Assembly: GCA_944326675.1 (NCBI GenBank)
Contig: CALVET010000079.1
Span: 16,625-80,624 of the forward strand
Direction: 5' to 3'
DNA: 64,000 nucleotides
From: Candidatus Gastranaerophilales bacterium
GTDB taxonomy: Bacteria > Cyanobacteriota > Vampirovibrionia > Gastranaerophilales > Gastranaerophilaceae
Below the pieces are notes generated by a model. The model did not search any database. It had not been told where the DNA came from and worked only from the letters and a program-made list of their open reading frames with translations. Shown piece by piece: positions 24,628 to 35,700 of this stretch. Each line of letters opens with the position of its first letter. Within the stretch, counting starts at the first letter, position 1. The translations under genes were made by a program, and so were the position numbers.

Positions 24628-25717
24628 TTAAAAATTTCTCATAATCCTCTAGTAAATGTTGATATTTTTTATATTTTTGTACCATTACTTCTGCTTCATC
24701 AAGATATTTTAATCTCTTGATGAAATCTTTTCTTAATACCGCAGGAGCACCCATGATAACTGATTTTCTCGGGAAAGATTTTGTTACGCCGGCTTTTGCA
24801 AGTATGATTGAATCTTCTCCGATTTCAACGTGATCTTTCAATCCGACTTGACCTGCTATTACAACTCTATCTCCAATTGTACAGCTTCCTGCAATTCCGA
24901 CTTGAGAAACAATTGTACAAGCTTTACCTATTTTGCAGTTATGACCAATCATAACAAGGTTATCAATTTTTGTCTGTGAACCTATTGTTGTATTTTCAAT
25001 AGTTCCTCTGTCTATTGTTGTATTTGCACCGATTTCAACGTCATCTCCGATTTCAACAGAACCTAAAGATGGGATTTTGAATACTTTTACATCTGTGTTG
25101 GTTTCTTTTATTGCGCCTTGTTCTCTTGCTTGTTCAATGTTGCTTGGTGCCTCTGTTACAAAAGAAAATCCGTCTGCACCCAAGCTGACCCCATGGTGTA
25201 AAATGCAGCGAGAGCCTACTTTTACTCTGTCGCCTACATTAACTGACGGGTAGAATAAGCAGTCAGAGCCAATAACAGCGCCTTTTCCAATGTATACGTT
25301 TGGCATAAGAGCTGTATTATCTCCGATAACCGCATCTTTTGAAATAACAACATTTGCGCCAATTGAGACATTTTTACCTATTTTGGCTGTCTCATCAATA
25401 ACTGCGCTCGGATGAATTTCTCTTGGTGTTTCCGGTCCAACATAAAAAGCATTTAATAATTTCATAAATGCAAGTCTGGGGCGTTCTACTTCAATGGTTG
25501 AAATGCCTTCAAGATTAACCCCCAGCGGAACCAATACAGCTTTTGCTTTTGATTGAGCTATGTTTTCAATTTCATCTTCATTCATTGCAAGAGCTAATGT
25601 TGTTTCGTCTGCTAACTTTGGCGGTGCAACTTTGTCTATGGTAATGTCTTCCGTTTTTGTTAAAATACCGCCTGTCAGTTGAGCTAATTCTTCTAAGCTA
25701 AACTTTCTTTCACCCAT
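24608..25717 (-). CDS. lpxD: UDP-3-O-(3-hydroxyacyl)glucosamine N-acyltransferase LpxD
   Basis: 369 residues. The N-terminal ~95 residues form the uridine-binding domain. Then hexapeptide repeats build the beta-helix ([39 protein letters not shown]). The catalytic His lies in [17 protein letters not shown]-terminal helix ([20 protein letters not shown]) ends the protein. LpxD adds the second hydroxyacyl chain. It is the first lpx gene here; the 82-bp gap before it (after rfaE2) may hold a promoter. The start ATG at 25717 is preceded by a GAGGGAG ribosome-binding site. Confidence 0.96.
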   Translation of the reverse strand: MGERKFSLEELAQLTGGILTKTEDITIDKVAPPKLADETTLALAMNEDEIENIAQSKAKAVLVPLGVNLEGISTIEVERPRLAFMKLLNAFYVGPETPREIHPSAVIDETAKIGKNVSIGANVVISKDAVIGDNTALMPNVYIGKGAVIGSDCLFYPSVNVGDRVKVGSRCILHHGVSLGADGFSFVTEAPSNIEQAREQGAIKETNTDVKVFKIPSLGSVEIGDDVEIGANTTIDRGTIENTTIGSQTKIDNLVMIGHNCKIGKACTIVSQVGIAGSCTIGDRVVIAGQVGLKDHVEIGEDSIILAKAGVTKSFPRKSVIMGAPAVLRKDFIKRLKYLDEAEVMVQKYKKYQHLLEDYEKFLNEDAKI

Positions 25718-25799
25718 TTTGGCACTCCCTCATAAAACTAGTCTTTTAAAACTATTCTATAACAACAAAAGAAAAATTGCTATTTTTTTAATAAAACTT

Positions 25800-26270
25800 T
25801 TACTTGTTTTCAATTTTTTTAATAACGTTTGTTGTAGATTTGCCTTCTACAAGGTTTATAAATTCAACTTTTCCGTTGTTTTTTAGAACGGTTTTTGCTT
25901 CAGGAAGGGTTTCAAGAGTGTAATCTGCTCCTTTTGTGTAAATATCCGGTTTAATTTCGTCTAAAAGTTTTTCCGGTGTATCTTCGCTAAAAATTACAAC
26001 ATAATCAACAAAACCAAGTTCGGATAAAAGCTCGGCTCTATCTTGTTCGTTGTTTATAGGGCGGGATTCTCCTTTTAATTTTTTAACGGAGCTATCTGAA
26101 TTTAGTCCTATTATTAAAATATCTCCATAGCTTGCGCTTTTTTTAAGATATCTTACATGTCCTATGTGTAAAATATCAAAACATCCGTTTGTAAAAACTA
26201 TTTTTTTATTTTCTTTTTTTAGCTTTTCAACCGTTGAAATTAAATCTTTTCTGTTTATTATTTGTCCCAT
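25800..26270 (-). CDS. rfaE2: D-glycero-beta-D-manno-heptose 1-phosphate adenylyltransferase (RfaE2/HldE C-terminal type)
   Basis: 156 residues, the standalone cytidylyltransferase-like domain. The nucleotidyltransferase HxGH motif is in TNGCFDILHIGHVRYLKKSA. The other signatures are LIIGLNSDSSVKKLKGESRP, the RAELLSELGFVDYVVIF phrase and the terminal STTNVIKKI (S-T-T-x-I/V). It transfers AMP to heptose 1-phosphate in ADP-heptose synthesis for the LPS core. No kinase half (RfaE1) is fused or adjacent. A terminator hairpin lies upstream, in the gap after the PrsA-like gene, so rfaE2 may have its own start of transcription. Confidence 0.92.
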   Translation of the reverse strand: MGQIINRKDLISTVEKLKKENKKIVFTNGCFDILHIGHVRYLKKSASYGDILIIGLNSDSSVKKLKGESRPINNEQDRAELLSELGFVDYVVIFSEDTPEKLLDEIKPDIYTKGADYTLETLPEAKTVLKNNGKVEFINLVEGKSTTNVIKKIENK

Positions 26271-26282
26271 TATTTTTCCTTT

Positions 26283-26306
26283 AAAAAAGCCGCCATAAAA
26301 GGCGGC
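26283..26306 (-). terminator. Terminator downstream of the PPIase lipoprotein gene
   Basis: Six-base GC stem GCCGCC (26289-26294) / GGCGGC (26301-26306), six-base loop, followed on the minus strand by TTTTTT (complement of 26283-26288). It splits the long minus-strand block between the PrsA-like gene and rfaE2. Confidence 0.85.
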
Positions 26307-26314
26307 TTATATTT

Positions 26315-27484
26315 TTATTTTGCCTTTTCTTCTTTTTTAATTTTGTTTAAACCTTCCGGTTTTTTCTTTGGTGCATTTTCTTTTTGTTGTTGTTCAATTT
26401 GTTTTGCCAATGCTTCATCAATTTCTTTTTTAAGGTTTTCAGGATTCATTGAACTGTCTACATATTCAATTGTTGCATTTTGTTTTAGTCCGTCAATAAA
26501 TTTTTGGAATGTTTGGAATTTATTTTGTCTTGTTAAAAATGCTTTAACATCGGCGCTAACGCTTGATAATGGTTGTACGCCTTTTGCAGCTTTATCTTTA
26601 ACCATTACAATGTGATAGCCGTCATTTGTTTTAATAAGAGGACTTACAACACCGACTTTTTGTGCAAATACTGCATTTTCAAGTTCTTTGTCAAGAGTTC
26701 CTTTTGTTATATAACCCATATCACCGCCGTTTTTGGCGCTGTTTTTATCTTGTGAATATTCGCTTGCAAGTTTTGCAAAACCTGTAGGATTTTTTACTGC
26801 TTTCGCGTGAACTTCTTTTGCTAATTTATCTTGTTTTGCCATTTCTTCTTTTACTTTTTCATCAATATTTGCACTTGATAATTGCGCTTCTTTATCTGCT
26901 TCTGTTATTTTTCTTTTAATGTCATTTTCATTATATGAAATGAAGATTTGTGAAAATTTAACTCTTTCAGGCAGTGTAAATTGTTCTTTATTTTGGTTGT
27001 AGAATTTTTTAACGTCAGCATCTGTTATTTTGTTTGTAGTGATAGAATCAACTAATTTATCTATTTTTACTTCGTTAGCCATATCGCTTTTTAGGCGTTC
27101 ATCAGAGATATTATTTTCTTTTAGAATATTTTTAAATTGTTCTTCAGAACCGATTTGGGCAATAATTTGTTTTTTCTTTGCTTCAATTTCTGCATCTGTT
27201 ACTTGGATTTTTCTTTTGTCAAATTCTTGAGACAATAATTCTCTTATAATTAAGTCATTTGTGTATCTGTCTTTTAATGATAAAACAGCGTAGCTGTCAT
27301 CTTTTTTAACTTCTTTAGGAGCGTTTTTTAACTGTATTTCTTTGATTTTATTGAAATCTTCATAGTATTGTGCTCTTGTTATTTCTTTGCCGTTGATTTT
27401 TAAAACCACGTCAGTGCTTTTTGTACAAGCGCAAAATAACATAGCCGAACACAAAAGAGTAATAGCTAATTTTGTAAACTTCAT
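26315..27484 (-). CDS. PrsA/SurA-like peptidyl-prolyl isomerase lipoprotein
   Basis: 389 residues. A lipoprotein signal (AITLLCSAMLFCACT, lipobox-like LFCAC) points to a lipid-anchored periplasmic or outer protein. A SurA_N-like helical chaperone region covers ~30-165. A parvulin PPIase domain follows (~175-310): VKFSQIFISY, FAKLASEYSQDKNSAKNGGD, MGYITKGTLDKELENAVF, PLIKTNDGYHIVMV. The C-terminus is Lys/Glu-rich and probably disordered. It would assist folding of exported proteins. It lies 21 nt after mfd and ends at a terminator. Confidence 0.88.
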   Translation of the reverse strand: MKFTKLAITLLCSAMLFCACTKSTDVVLKINGKEITRAQYYEDFNKIKEIQLKNAPKEVKKDDSYAVLSLKDRYTNDLIIRELLSQEFDKRKIQVTDAEIEAKKKQIIAQIGSEEQFKNILKENNISDERLKSDMANEVKIDKLVDSITTNKITDADVKKFYNQNKEQFTLPERVKFSQIFISYNENDIKRKITEADKEAQLSSANIDEKVKEEMAKQDKLAKEVHAKAVKNPTGFAKLASEYSQDKNSAKNGGDMGYITKGTLDKELENAVFAQKVGVVSPLIKTNDGYHIVMVKDKAAKGVQPLSSVSADVKAFLTRQNKFQTFQKFIDGLKQNATIEYVDSSMNPENLKKEIDEALAKQIEQQQKENAPKKKPEGLNKIKKEEKAK

Positions 27485-27505
27485 TTTTTCCTCCTATATA
27501 AAAAG

Positions 27506-30500
27506 TTAATTGTTTGCTTTAAAATTTAAAATTACCTCAGATATATAATAAAACAAATCCGATAATTTGTTAAATATTTCATCAAAATTATCTTCACGTT
27601 TATTCATAAGAAGTATTCCCTTTGTTTTGTTAAGGTTTTTGGGCGGTTGAGAAAAGTTGAAATATCTTGTATATTTTGAATCTATTTTAGATTTTAATAT
27701 GTTCCATTCCTGTAGCGTATATGGCATATTAATTCTTATATAATTTCCCGCTTGGCGAACCGCGCTTATATTGGCTTGTGTTGCAAGTATTCTTAGTTTA
27801 ACAAGTTTTATAATATTTTCAACACATTCCGGTATATTAGAAAATCTGTCTTTAAAATTAAGCTTCATGTCTTCAAGCTCTGAAACAGATGTAACATCGG
27901 ATAATCTTTTGTATTCAAGGATTTTTTGTTCATAAGTTTGTGCCCAATCATCAGGAATATATGCATCGGCATTAATATCAATGATTGCAGGCTCTTTTTT
28001 GGGCTCTTGTTTTTCATAGGGGTTTTTATTTTGTTTTTGCTTGATATCTTCTATACATTCTGATAGCAAGTTGCAATATGTATCAAATCCGACATTTACC
28101 ATTTGACCGTGTTGATGGGTGCCTAAAATATTTCCTATTCCTCTTATTTCAATATCTCTTAGAGCAATTTGATATCCGCTTCCAAGACTTGTGAAATCCT
28201 TTATTGATTCAAGACGTTTTTTAGCTTGTTCGTTTAATTCTTTTGATTTTTTATAAAAACAAAAACAATATGCCTGTCTGTCTGAACGTCCTACCCTGCC
28301 TCTTAATTGATACAATTGAGCTAAGCCGAATTTATCGGCGTCGTGGATTATCATTGTGTTTGCGTTTGGAATATCAAGACCTGATTCAATAATTGTTGTT
28401 GACAATAAAATATCAAATTCTTTTTGTTCAAATCTGCATATAATATCTTCCAATTCTTTTTCGTTCATTTGCCCGTGAGCCACGGCAATTCTGGCATTAG
28501 GGACAATAGATTGGAGTTTTTCGCTAAATTTATTTATTGTTTCCACTCTGTTATAAAGATAAAAAACTTGACCATCTCTTTGTATTTCTTGGTTTATTGC
28601 GTTTTTAACATAGTTTTCGCTATATTCTCCTACATAGGTTTTAATGGGGAGTCTGTTTTTTGGAGGTGTATTTATAACAGATAAATCTTTTAACCCTGAT
28701 AGCGCCATGTTTAGCGTTCTTGGGATAGGAGTAGCGCTTAGCGTTAATACATCAATATTTTCTTTGAATTTTTTGAGTTTTTCTTTATGTCTTACACCAA
28801 ACTTATGTTCTTCATCTATAACCAAAAGCCCGAGTTTTTTAAAGTTAATATCATTTGATAAGAGTCTGTGGGTCCCTATTACGGCGTCGATTTTTCCTTC
28901 ATTTATTTCTTTAACTATTTCATTTTGTTCTTTTTTTGAACAAAATCTGTTTAATACTTTGATTTTTACATCAAACGGCTCAAATCTTTCTCTGATTGTT
29001 TCAAAGTGCTGCATGGTAAGAATTGTTGTAGGAGCAATAAGCGCTGTTTGATAACCTGACATAATTGCTTTAAACATGGCTCTTATGGCAATTTCTGTTT
29101 TACCGAAACCAACGTCAGCGCAAATCAATCTATCCATGGGTTTTGTGTCTTCCATGTCTTTTTTGGTTTCAATTATAGCTTTCATTTGATCAGGGGTTTC
29201 AGTGTATTCAAAATTTTCTTCCATTTCATATTGCCAATTTGTATCAGGCTCAAATTCTATACCTTTTGCCATTTTTCTTTTTGCATATAAATCCAATAAA
29301 TCATAAGCAATTAGCTCAACTTCTTTTTTGGCTTTTGTTTTGGTGTTTTCCCAAGAAGCACCGCCCATTTTGGATAATTTTGGTTTTTGAGATGAAACCC
29401 CTCTATATCTTGATAATAAATTTATTTGTTCTGCGGGCATGAAAAGTTTGTCTGAGCCTTGAAATTGTATTTCAAGATAATCTTTTTGATTGTCATCTAT
29501 TGTTTGTTTAACTATTCCATTATAAATGCCAATGCCATGGACATAATGAACAACATATTCGCCGATTTTTATATCGTTTATTGAATCGATAAAATCTTGG
29601 GTTTGTTTGTTTGAGTAGTATTTTTTTGTGGTTATATCTCTATTATGTTTGTTAAAAAGCTCTTTGTCGGATAAAAATAAAATCTTATCATGCGATATTT
29701 TTTCATCTTGTGAAATTGCACCGCCTGAAGTTATATCAGGATAATAGAAAATATCATTTGAAAAAATTTCAAGTTCATCAAAAATATTTTTTAATCTGCT
29801 TGGAAAATTTGTGCAGATATAAATTTTAAAACCGTCATTAAGATGTTTTTTAATGAATTTTGAAATGTCTGAAATATTGGTTGATAAAATTGGCGGCAGG
29901 CTTAAGTCAAATTCTATTATTTTATCCCAATCATCAGATAAGAAATTATCAAGACCTATATTTTTAAATTTTTTGATTTGTTTTAAAAATTCATCTTCAT
30001 TTGTGTGGTTTAATTTGGATAGAGGAAGATTTAGTTTTGAATTAATTGAATCAATGTAGCTTTGATTGTAGTTTTCATCTATATTTTTATATTTAGATAA
30101 AATTTGACTTGTTTCATTGAAAACTAAAACATAATCATCAAAAAAATCTAAAACGGCGGAAGTTTTATCTGAAATATAGTTAATATAATATTCTATACCT
30201 TCAAAATAACCTATTTCTTCAATTTTTTCCATTAATTCGCTTTTGATTTTATTAATAAATTCGTCATCGGATTTAATATTTTTTATTTCGTTTTTAAATT
30301 TTTCTTTTTTTTCTTCGTCTAAAATAAATTTATATAATGGATAAATTGTTGCATTTTCTATGCTTTTAAAGCTTTTTTGAGTATTGGGGTTAAAATATCT
30401 TATATCTTCAATTGTATCTGCAAAAAATTCAATTCTTATCGGATTATTATCCAAAGAATAAATATCTAAAATATCTCCTCTTAGGGCAAATTCACCGATA

Positions 30501-30988
30501 TCGGAAACATTTGTTGTTCTTTTATAGCCATAAGAAATAAGTTTTTCAGCAATTTTTGAATAATCAATTGTGTCATCTTTTTTAAAATTAACGGCATTAT
30601 CTATATAAAATTCTTTTGGCGCAAATCTTTCAAATAGTGCTTTGGTGCTCATTAAAATAACATCAGGTTGAGCAAGGATTGTGTTTAATTGCTCTTGATA
30701 TATATAGTAGTTTTTTTCAAGCTCTGTATAAAAGCTGATATCTTGAGAAGGGAAAACTTTACTTTCGATATTTAAAAGAGTGGATAAATCTTTTTGAATT
30801 TTGAGTGCTGTTTGTTCATCTTGAGTTATATAAATTACTTTTTTCTTGTTTTTTAATATTGAATTAATGGTGAATATGTTAAAAGGTGCAATTATTCCGT
30901 TTAAAACGAGTCTTTCTTTTCTGTTCGATTTTAGAAAAGAATTTAAGCAATCAAGGTTTATGTTTTTAAAATTGTTTACTTCAGACAT
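27506..30988 (-). CDS. mfd: Transcription-repair coupling factor Mfd
   Basis: 1160 residues, full length. The N-terminal UvrB-like half includes FALRGDILDIYSLDNNPIRIEFF. The RNA-polymerase-interaction domain is at ~470-530 (GEYVVHYVHGIGIYNGIV; EIQFQGSDKLFMPAEQINLL). The SF2 translocase core begins at ~625: ICADVGFGKTEIAIRAMFKA (Walker A), LLVIDEEHKFGVRHKE (Walker B DEEH), LTLSATPIPRTLNMAL. The TRG-type phrase GLAQLYQLRGRVGRSDRQAY follows, with the D7 domain at the end. Mfd removes stalled RNA polymerase and recruits UvrA. Its start overlaps the ROK gene end by 13 nt. Confidence 0.97.
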   Translation of the reverse strand: MSEVNNFKNINLDCLNSFLKSNRKERLVLNGIIAPFNIFTINSILKNKKKVIYITQDEQTALKIQKDLSTLLNIESKVFPSQDISFYTELEKNYYIYQEQLNTILAQPDVILMSTKALFERFAPKEFYIDNAVNFKKDDTIDYSKIAEKLISYGYKRTTNVSDIGEFALRGDILDIYSLDNNPIRIEFFADTIEDIRYFNPNTQKSFKSIENATIYPLYKFILDEEKKEKFKNEIKNIKSDDEFINKIKSELMEKIEEIGYFEGIEYYINYISDKTSAVLDFFDDYVLVFNETSQILSKYKNIDENYNQSYIDSINSKLNLPLSKLNHTNEDEFLKQIKKFKNIGLDNFLSDDWDKIIEFDLSLPPILSTNISDISKFIKKHLNDGFKIYICTNFPSRLKNIFDELEIFSNDIFYYPDITSGGAISQDEKISHDKILFLSDKELFNKHNRDITTKKYYSNKQTQDFIDSINDIKIGEYVVHYVHGIGIYNGIVKQTIDDNQKDYLEIQFQGSDKLFMPAEQINLLSRYRGVSSQKPKLSKMGGASWENTKTKAKKEVELIAYDLLDLYAKRKMAKGIEFEPDTNWQYEMEENFEYTETPDQMKAIIETKKDMEDTKPMDRLICADVGFGKTEIAIRAMFKAIMSGYQTALIAPTTILTMQHFETIRERFEPFDVKIKVLNRFCSKKEQNEIVKEINEGKIDAVIGTHRLLSNDINFKKLGLLVIDEEHKFGVRHKEKLKKFKENIDVLTLSATPIPRTLNMALSGLKDLSVINTPPKNRLPIKTYVGEYSENYVKNAINQEIQRDGQVFYLYNRVETINKFSEKLQSIVPNARIAVAHGQMNEKELEDIICRFEQKEFDILLSTTIIESGLDIPNANTMIIHDADKFGLAQLYQLRGRVGRSDRQAYCFCFYKKSKELNEQAKKRLESIKDFTSLGSGYQIALRDIEIRGIGNILGTHQHGQMVNVGFDTYCNLLSECIEDIKQKQNKNPYEKQEPKKEPAIIDINADAYIPDDWAQTYEQKILEYKRLSDVTSVSELEDMKLNFKDRFSNIPECVENIIKLVKLRILATQANISAVRQAGNYIRINMPYTLQEWNILKSKIDSKYTRYFNFSQPPKNLNKTKGILLMNKREDNFDEIFNKLSDLFYYISEVILNFKANN

Positions 30989-31941
30989 AATCTGTATTCT
31001 TCAATTAAACTTGCTCCAATTATTCCCGAGAAGTCTTCAAGCTCTGCTTTTTTAAATTCTGTTTTATTTGATGCTACGCTTAGGGCTTTGTTTTTTGTTA
31101 GACGAATGGTTTTTAAATATATATCGTTAATTCCTTGGATAAGTCCGCCCCCTAATACAATGAGCTCGGGATTGAAAAAATTAATTGCACTGGCTAAACC
31201 GCCTGAAAGATATTCTATTGCTTCGTTTACATATTGGCTTACAACTTCATCATGGGCATCAAGAGATTTTTTAATGTGCTTTGTTGAAATGTTTTGAGTA
31301 TCTGTCAACTCGGTTATAATTGAATTTCTTCCTTTTTTTACGGCACCTTGTATTCTTGATTCAATCGCGCTTCTTGATGCATAAGCTTCAAGGCAGCCTA
31401 CCGCTCCGCAATTGCAGCTTCTGCCGTTTAAATCGACTATTACGTGACCTAATTCGCCTGCTGAACCTGTTGCGCCGTGATATATTTTGCCGTCTACAAC
31501 CAAGCAAGAGCCTATTCCTGTTCCTACAAATACGCAAAGTACATTTTTGTAATCTTTAGCTGCCCCCATAAGAAGCTCTGCAATTGTTGCAGCTTCAACA
31601 TCGTTTGCAATATATGTTTTAATGTTATATTTATCTTCAATTTGTTTTTTAAGGTCTAAATTTTTGCACTGCAAATTGCAAGCGTTAATAAGTATTCCTT
31701 CTTTTCTGTTTACTTGTCCTGCTACGGCTATTCCTATTGAAGATATTTCATCTTTGTTGACTTTTGAAATTTCAAGAAGTTCATCTATGGCTTCAATTAG
31801 CTTAGAAAATACTTTTTCATTTCCTTTTTCTTTTTTGGTTTTTTTCTTAACCATAAAAAGTACTTTTTTTGTTGTTATCTCGACTAAGGCACAAAGCACC
31901 TTTGTGCCTCCTAAATCAATTCCTATATTATATTTTTTCAT
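30976..31941 (-). CDS. ROK-family sugar kinase (glucokinase-like)
   Basis: 321 residues. The phosphate-binding motif is at the N-terminus (YNIGIDLGGTKVLCALV). VANDVEAATIAE-like IANDVEAATIAELLMG and VFVGTGIGSCLVVDGKIYHG form the sugar-binding part. The ROK zinc-binding cluster is seen in GHVIVDLNGRSCNCGAVGCLEAYAS (H plus three Cys, from ~154). The ROK motif ends in FNPELIVLGGGL. The likely reaction is ATP-dependent phosphorylation of glucose or a related hexose; the substrate is not certain. Its ATG shares one base with the upstream acyltransferase stop, and its end overlaps the mfd start. Confidence 0.9.
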   Translation of the reverse strand: MKKYNIGIDLGGTKVLCALVEITTKKVLFMVKKKTKKEKGNEKVFSKLIEAIDELLEISKVNKDEISSIGIAVAGQVNRKEGILINACNLQCKNLDLKKQIEDKYNIKTYIANDVEAATIAELLMGAAKDYKNVLCVFVGTGIGSCLVVDGKIYHGATGSAGELGHVIVDLNGRSCNCGAVGCLEAYASRSAIESRIQGAVKKGRNSIITELTDTQNISTKHIKKSLDAHDEVVSQYVNEAIEYLSGGLASAINFFNPELIVLGGGLIQGINDIYLKTIRLTKNKALSVASNKTEFKKAELEDFSGIIGASLIEEYRLCLK

Positions 31942-32771
31942 TATTGTTTGTTACTGTCTTTCATTCCGATATTTTTAAGTCTGCGCTCAATATCGCGCCA
32001 CCAGCTCAGTTTTTGTTTAAATAAATAATAGTATCCTTCAAAGTTACCTTTGGAGATATTTGCCTGTTGATTATCGCATAATTGTTCAAATTCTCGCTCT
32101 AATTTGTGGCAAAATTCTTTTCTGTCTTCTTTGAATTCGTAAATTGTTCTCACAGGTCCGTATTCAACTACAACTTCAGGTTTATCTTGTCTTAAAAAGG
32201 TATAGTTTACGCTAACAGGGCAAAGATTAATCCCCCCAAATTGTTTGGTCGCATTTTGAACTAAATATGCTAAGCCCGATTGGAAAACTTCGGGTCTATA
32301 ATGAGGCGGTCTGATAATTCCTTGAGGGAAAAGCCAAAAGTTTATATCCGGTTCGCTAAGTGTAGTTGCAGCATATTTAAGAGATTTTATGGCATCTTGC
32401 GCTGATTTTTTATTAATTGGAAAACAGCCTATATATTGGAAAAGAGGAAATCTGTTCATTTCTTCAATCATAAGGCGCAATCTGCCGTGCATAATTCTTC
32501 TTGCAACAGTGAAACCGATAATGCCATCCCACCAATTATTATGGTTTGTATAAAACAAGGTTGCTTTTGTTTTATCTCTTTTTTCAAGATTTTCATATCC
32601 TTTATACATAAGAGAATGAAATCTTTTTTCAACCATTTTTTTAAACACGTAATCTGCAATAATCATCCAAAAAGGGTTATCTTTTGCGGTTCTGAATTTT
32701 TCTTCTCTATTTCTTAATATCGTTGGAGGTGTATCACAATATAGATGTTGTGGAGATTTTAGGTTAGTCAT
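31941..32771 (-). CDS. PlsC-like 1-acyl-glycerol-3-phosphate acyltransferase family protein
   Basis: 276 residues. The acyltransferase motif H-x4-D is present in FYTNHNNWWDGIIGF. Motif III/IV appears as INFWLFPQGIIRPPHY, where the usual FPEGT reads FPQGI (Gln for Glu). RLMIEEMNRFPLFQYIGCFP fits the substrate-binding block. It is soluble or peripheral, without clear membrane spans. It most likely acylates lysophosphatidic acid or another lyso-lipid; a role in lipid A or glycolipid acylation is also possible given the nearby lpx genes. It lies 10 nt after the large zinc-ribbon gene and is coupled to the ROK gene. Confidence 0.85.
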   Translation of the reverse strand: MTNLKSPQHLYCDTPPTILRNREEKFRTAKDNPFWMIIADYVFKKMVEKRFHSLMYKGYENLEKRDKTKATLFYTNHNNWWDGIIGFTVARRIMHGRLRLMIEEMNRFPLFQYIGCFPINKKSAQDAIKSLKYAATTLSEPDINFWLFPQGIIRPPHYRPEVFQSGLAYLVQNATKQFGGINLCPVSVNYTFLRQDKPEVVVEYGPVRTIYEFKEDRKEFCHKLEREFEQLCDNQQANISKGNFEGYYYLFKQKLSWWRDIERRLKNIGMKDSNKQ

Positions 32772-32781
32772 GGTTAATGCC

Positions 32782-35700
32782 TTATTTATCCTCTATTATT
32801 CGATTTAGTTGACAGTGCGCTCTAAACGATGTCATTTCTTTTTCTATTCTTTTAACATGTTTTTTGAGATTTAGATTTAGAGCTATGTCTATAGTTCTAT
32901 TATACATTTTTAAAACATTTTGTGCATATTCGTATTTTTTGTTGTCTGGTTGTTGGTTAAGACATTCTCTTGCAATATTTGCTTTCAGCTCATTTAGTCT
33001 TACTTGTAAATAAATTAATTCATTTGTATAGGCGCTTTGAAGTGCTAAATCGCAATACATTTTAGCATTTTCTTTGTCATTTAATTTTAGATATGCTTTT
33101 GCTAAAAGCTCTTGGAATAATATTTTAAAGAAAGAGTTGTTGTTTTGTGCGTTTTCGCATATTTTAACGGCTTTTTCGCAAATTTCAATACAATACATAT
33201 CTGCTTTATTGTTGGCAGTTGCGGCAGCACTTATATACCAAGCTAAAAGCGCACCAAAGGCTATTTTTTTGCTTGAAAAATACTGCATTTGAGTTGTGGC
33301 TATTTCAATTGCTTTCAAATATGATTTTTCTTCCAATAATACATAAGCTAAAAGTGTTTTTAAGATGTTTTTTGCAACTTCATCGCTACAGTTGTTGGCG
33401 TATGTTGTTGCTTCAAAAAGTTCATCTTTTATAGTTTCAAAATCCATTTTGAATATTTTGTTTATTAAAGATAAAATATTCCATTTGCATACAAAATGGG
33501 GGCTATCAATTATATATGAATAATCTTTAAGAATTTCCTGCAAGATTAAATCGGATTCATCAAAATAGCCTCTTGATGTGTTTGCCATGGCTTCCGAAAA
33601 CTCAAGTCTGACCTTTAATGCTTCAACTTTTGCACCTTTTTCTTTTTGAAGAACTTTGTTAATTTCGGTTATTAATTCAAAAGCCAGAGGTGAACCTTGC
33701 TGACAATAGCTTTGAGCCAATATAATATTTGCTTCAATCCAAGTGAAGAATATTTCTTGCTGGGTAATCCATTTGTTTTTTGAGAAGAAATTTAAATGTT
33801 TTTGTAAAACAGGGTTGATTTCAGAATTTACAAGACTTGCTATTTCTTCCCAAGAGCCGAGCTGCAAGAGAGCTTCAAGCTTTCTTGTTTTAATTAGCGC
33901 ATTTTGAAGTTCAACAGTTGCTCTTTTTTCGGATTTATCTTTTTTATCAAAATATTTTGAAACATTATCCACAACTTCAACAACAGCAGTGTAATCTTGG
34001 GTTAAATATGCGCTTTTTACCAAGTAGCCCGATAAATCAATTATTTTATTTACATCATTTAATTTTTGCGCTGCAACTATAACATTTGAAAGATAATCTT
34101 TTGCTTCTTGAGGATTTTTTGTATAGATTAGTTTTCCGAGTCTTTCGCAAATGTTATTTTTGGTGTATTCAAAGTTATCAAGTTTGACGTTTTCAAGTAA
34201 AATCAGACTTTGTTTTTGCGCCATGGCATAAATGTTTACATCGCCAATATAGTTAGCGTATTGCAGATTTTTTGTCCAAAGCACAAAAGCAAGTTGTTTA
34301 TCGCCTATAATTTGAGCTAAAATCGGACAAATTAAAGGTGTGGAGATAGTTTTGTCGTTTAATTCCGTTAAAAGTTTTCTGGCATGGTCTTTGATTGAAT
34401 CTTCTTCTTTTGCTCTAATATAGCAATATGACCATGTTAGAGAATTTTTAAAGCCGTAAATATCGTCAATTTTGCGCTTCAGATAACCTCTTTTTTCAAG
34501 CCTTGTTACGATATCAAAAAAGTCATCTTCATTCAGCTGGAATACTGAAGAAAGAAGTTTATAGTCAAGTTTATCACCCAACAAAGAGGCAATGTTTAAA
34601 AATTTATATTCTGCACAAAAATGTTGTTTTAAGAAGTCTAATCTTTCAAACAAGCATTGTTCAAGAGTAGATGGGATTTCACAATTTTCAAATTCTCTGT
34701 TAAATTTAACAACTTTATCTTTAATCGTTAAAATTTTTCTTTCAAACATGTATTGCAAAATTTGTTCTATATAGGCAATATTGCCTTGGGTATTGTATGC
34801 AATTTGAGATAAAATCTCGTTTGGCATTTCGCAATTTTGCCCCAGAACTTTTTTGATGAAGATTTTGCTTTCTGACGTGTTTAATTTTCTTAATGAAATA
34901 TTTAAGCAATTGTTGTTATTTAATTTATTTGTTTGGAAATAAATTGCTATTGAGTGTTCGTTTTTGTATCCTAAAATCATTTTTGCGTCATGCGCAAAAT
35001 AGTCGTTTTCTACAAGATATTTCAAAAATCCGTAGGATGATTCATCTATTAAATCAAAGTCATCTATTATAAAAATTACATTTCTTTTTTGTTTTATGTG
35101 TTCAAAAATGTCTTTTAAATATTTAAATGTAATTTCTTTATTTATTAAGATGTTTTCAAAATAATCTTTTTTTAGAGGATATATTAAATTTGCAAGCGTT
35201 TCTAAATTTTCAGGATCTATTTTATCCAGCTGCAGTTTTTCTAATACAGTTTTTTCAAAAGATTTAATATTGAATTCATTTTTTAATACATTCGGACATT
35301 CAAATAGGCTGATAAAAAAGCTTTGAATTAAGCCATAGGAGCTTATTTGAGTAAGAGCACAACACTGTGCATAAAAAACTATTGTGTCTTTCATGCCTGC
35401 TTTTGAAACTCTGTAGTATAGGTCATTTAAAAGATGAGTTTTTCCGGCGCCCCTTGGAGCGTTTATTGAAATTGCTCTTATCGGAGAATTGTTTTCTGAT
35501 AAATTATTTAAAATAATTTCGAGGGCTTTATCGTATTTTTCATCTTTTGTTTCTTCAAAAACAGGTTTTTGTTCTAAGAAAACAAGTTTATAAGAATCTG
35601 TTGAAATTTTAATTAAGGATAATTCATTATTTAATTTTGGGTATACTCCGCTTGAAACAATAACATCTTTATCTGAGCCTAATTTTAGTTGTTTAATTTC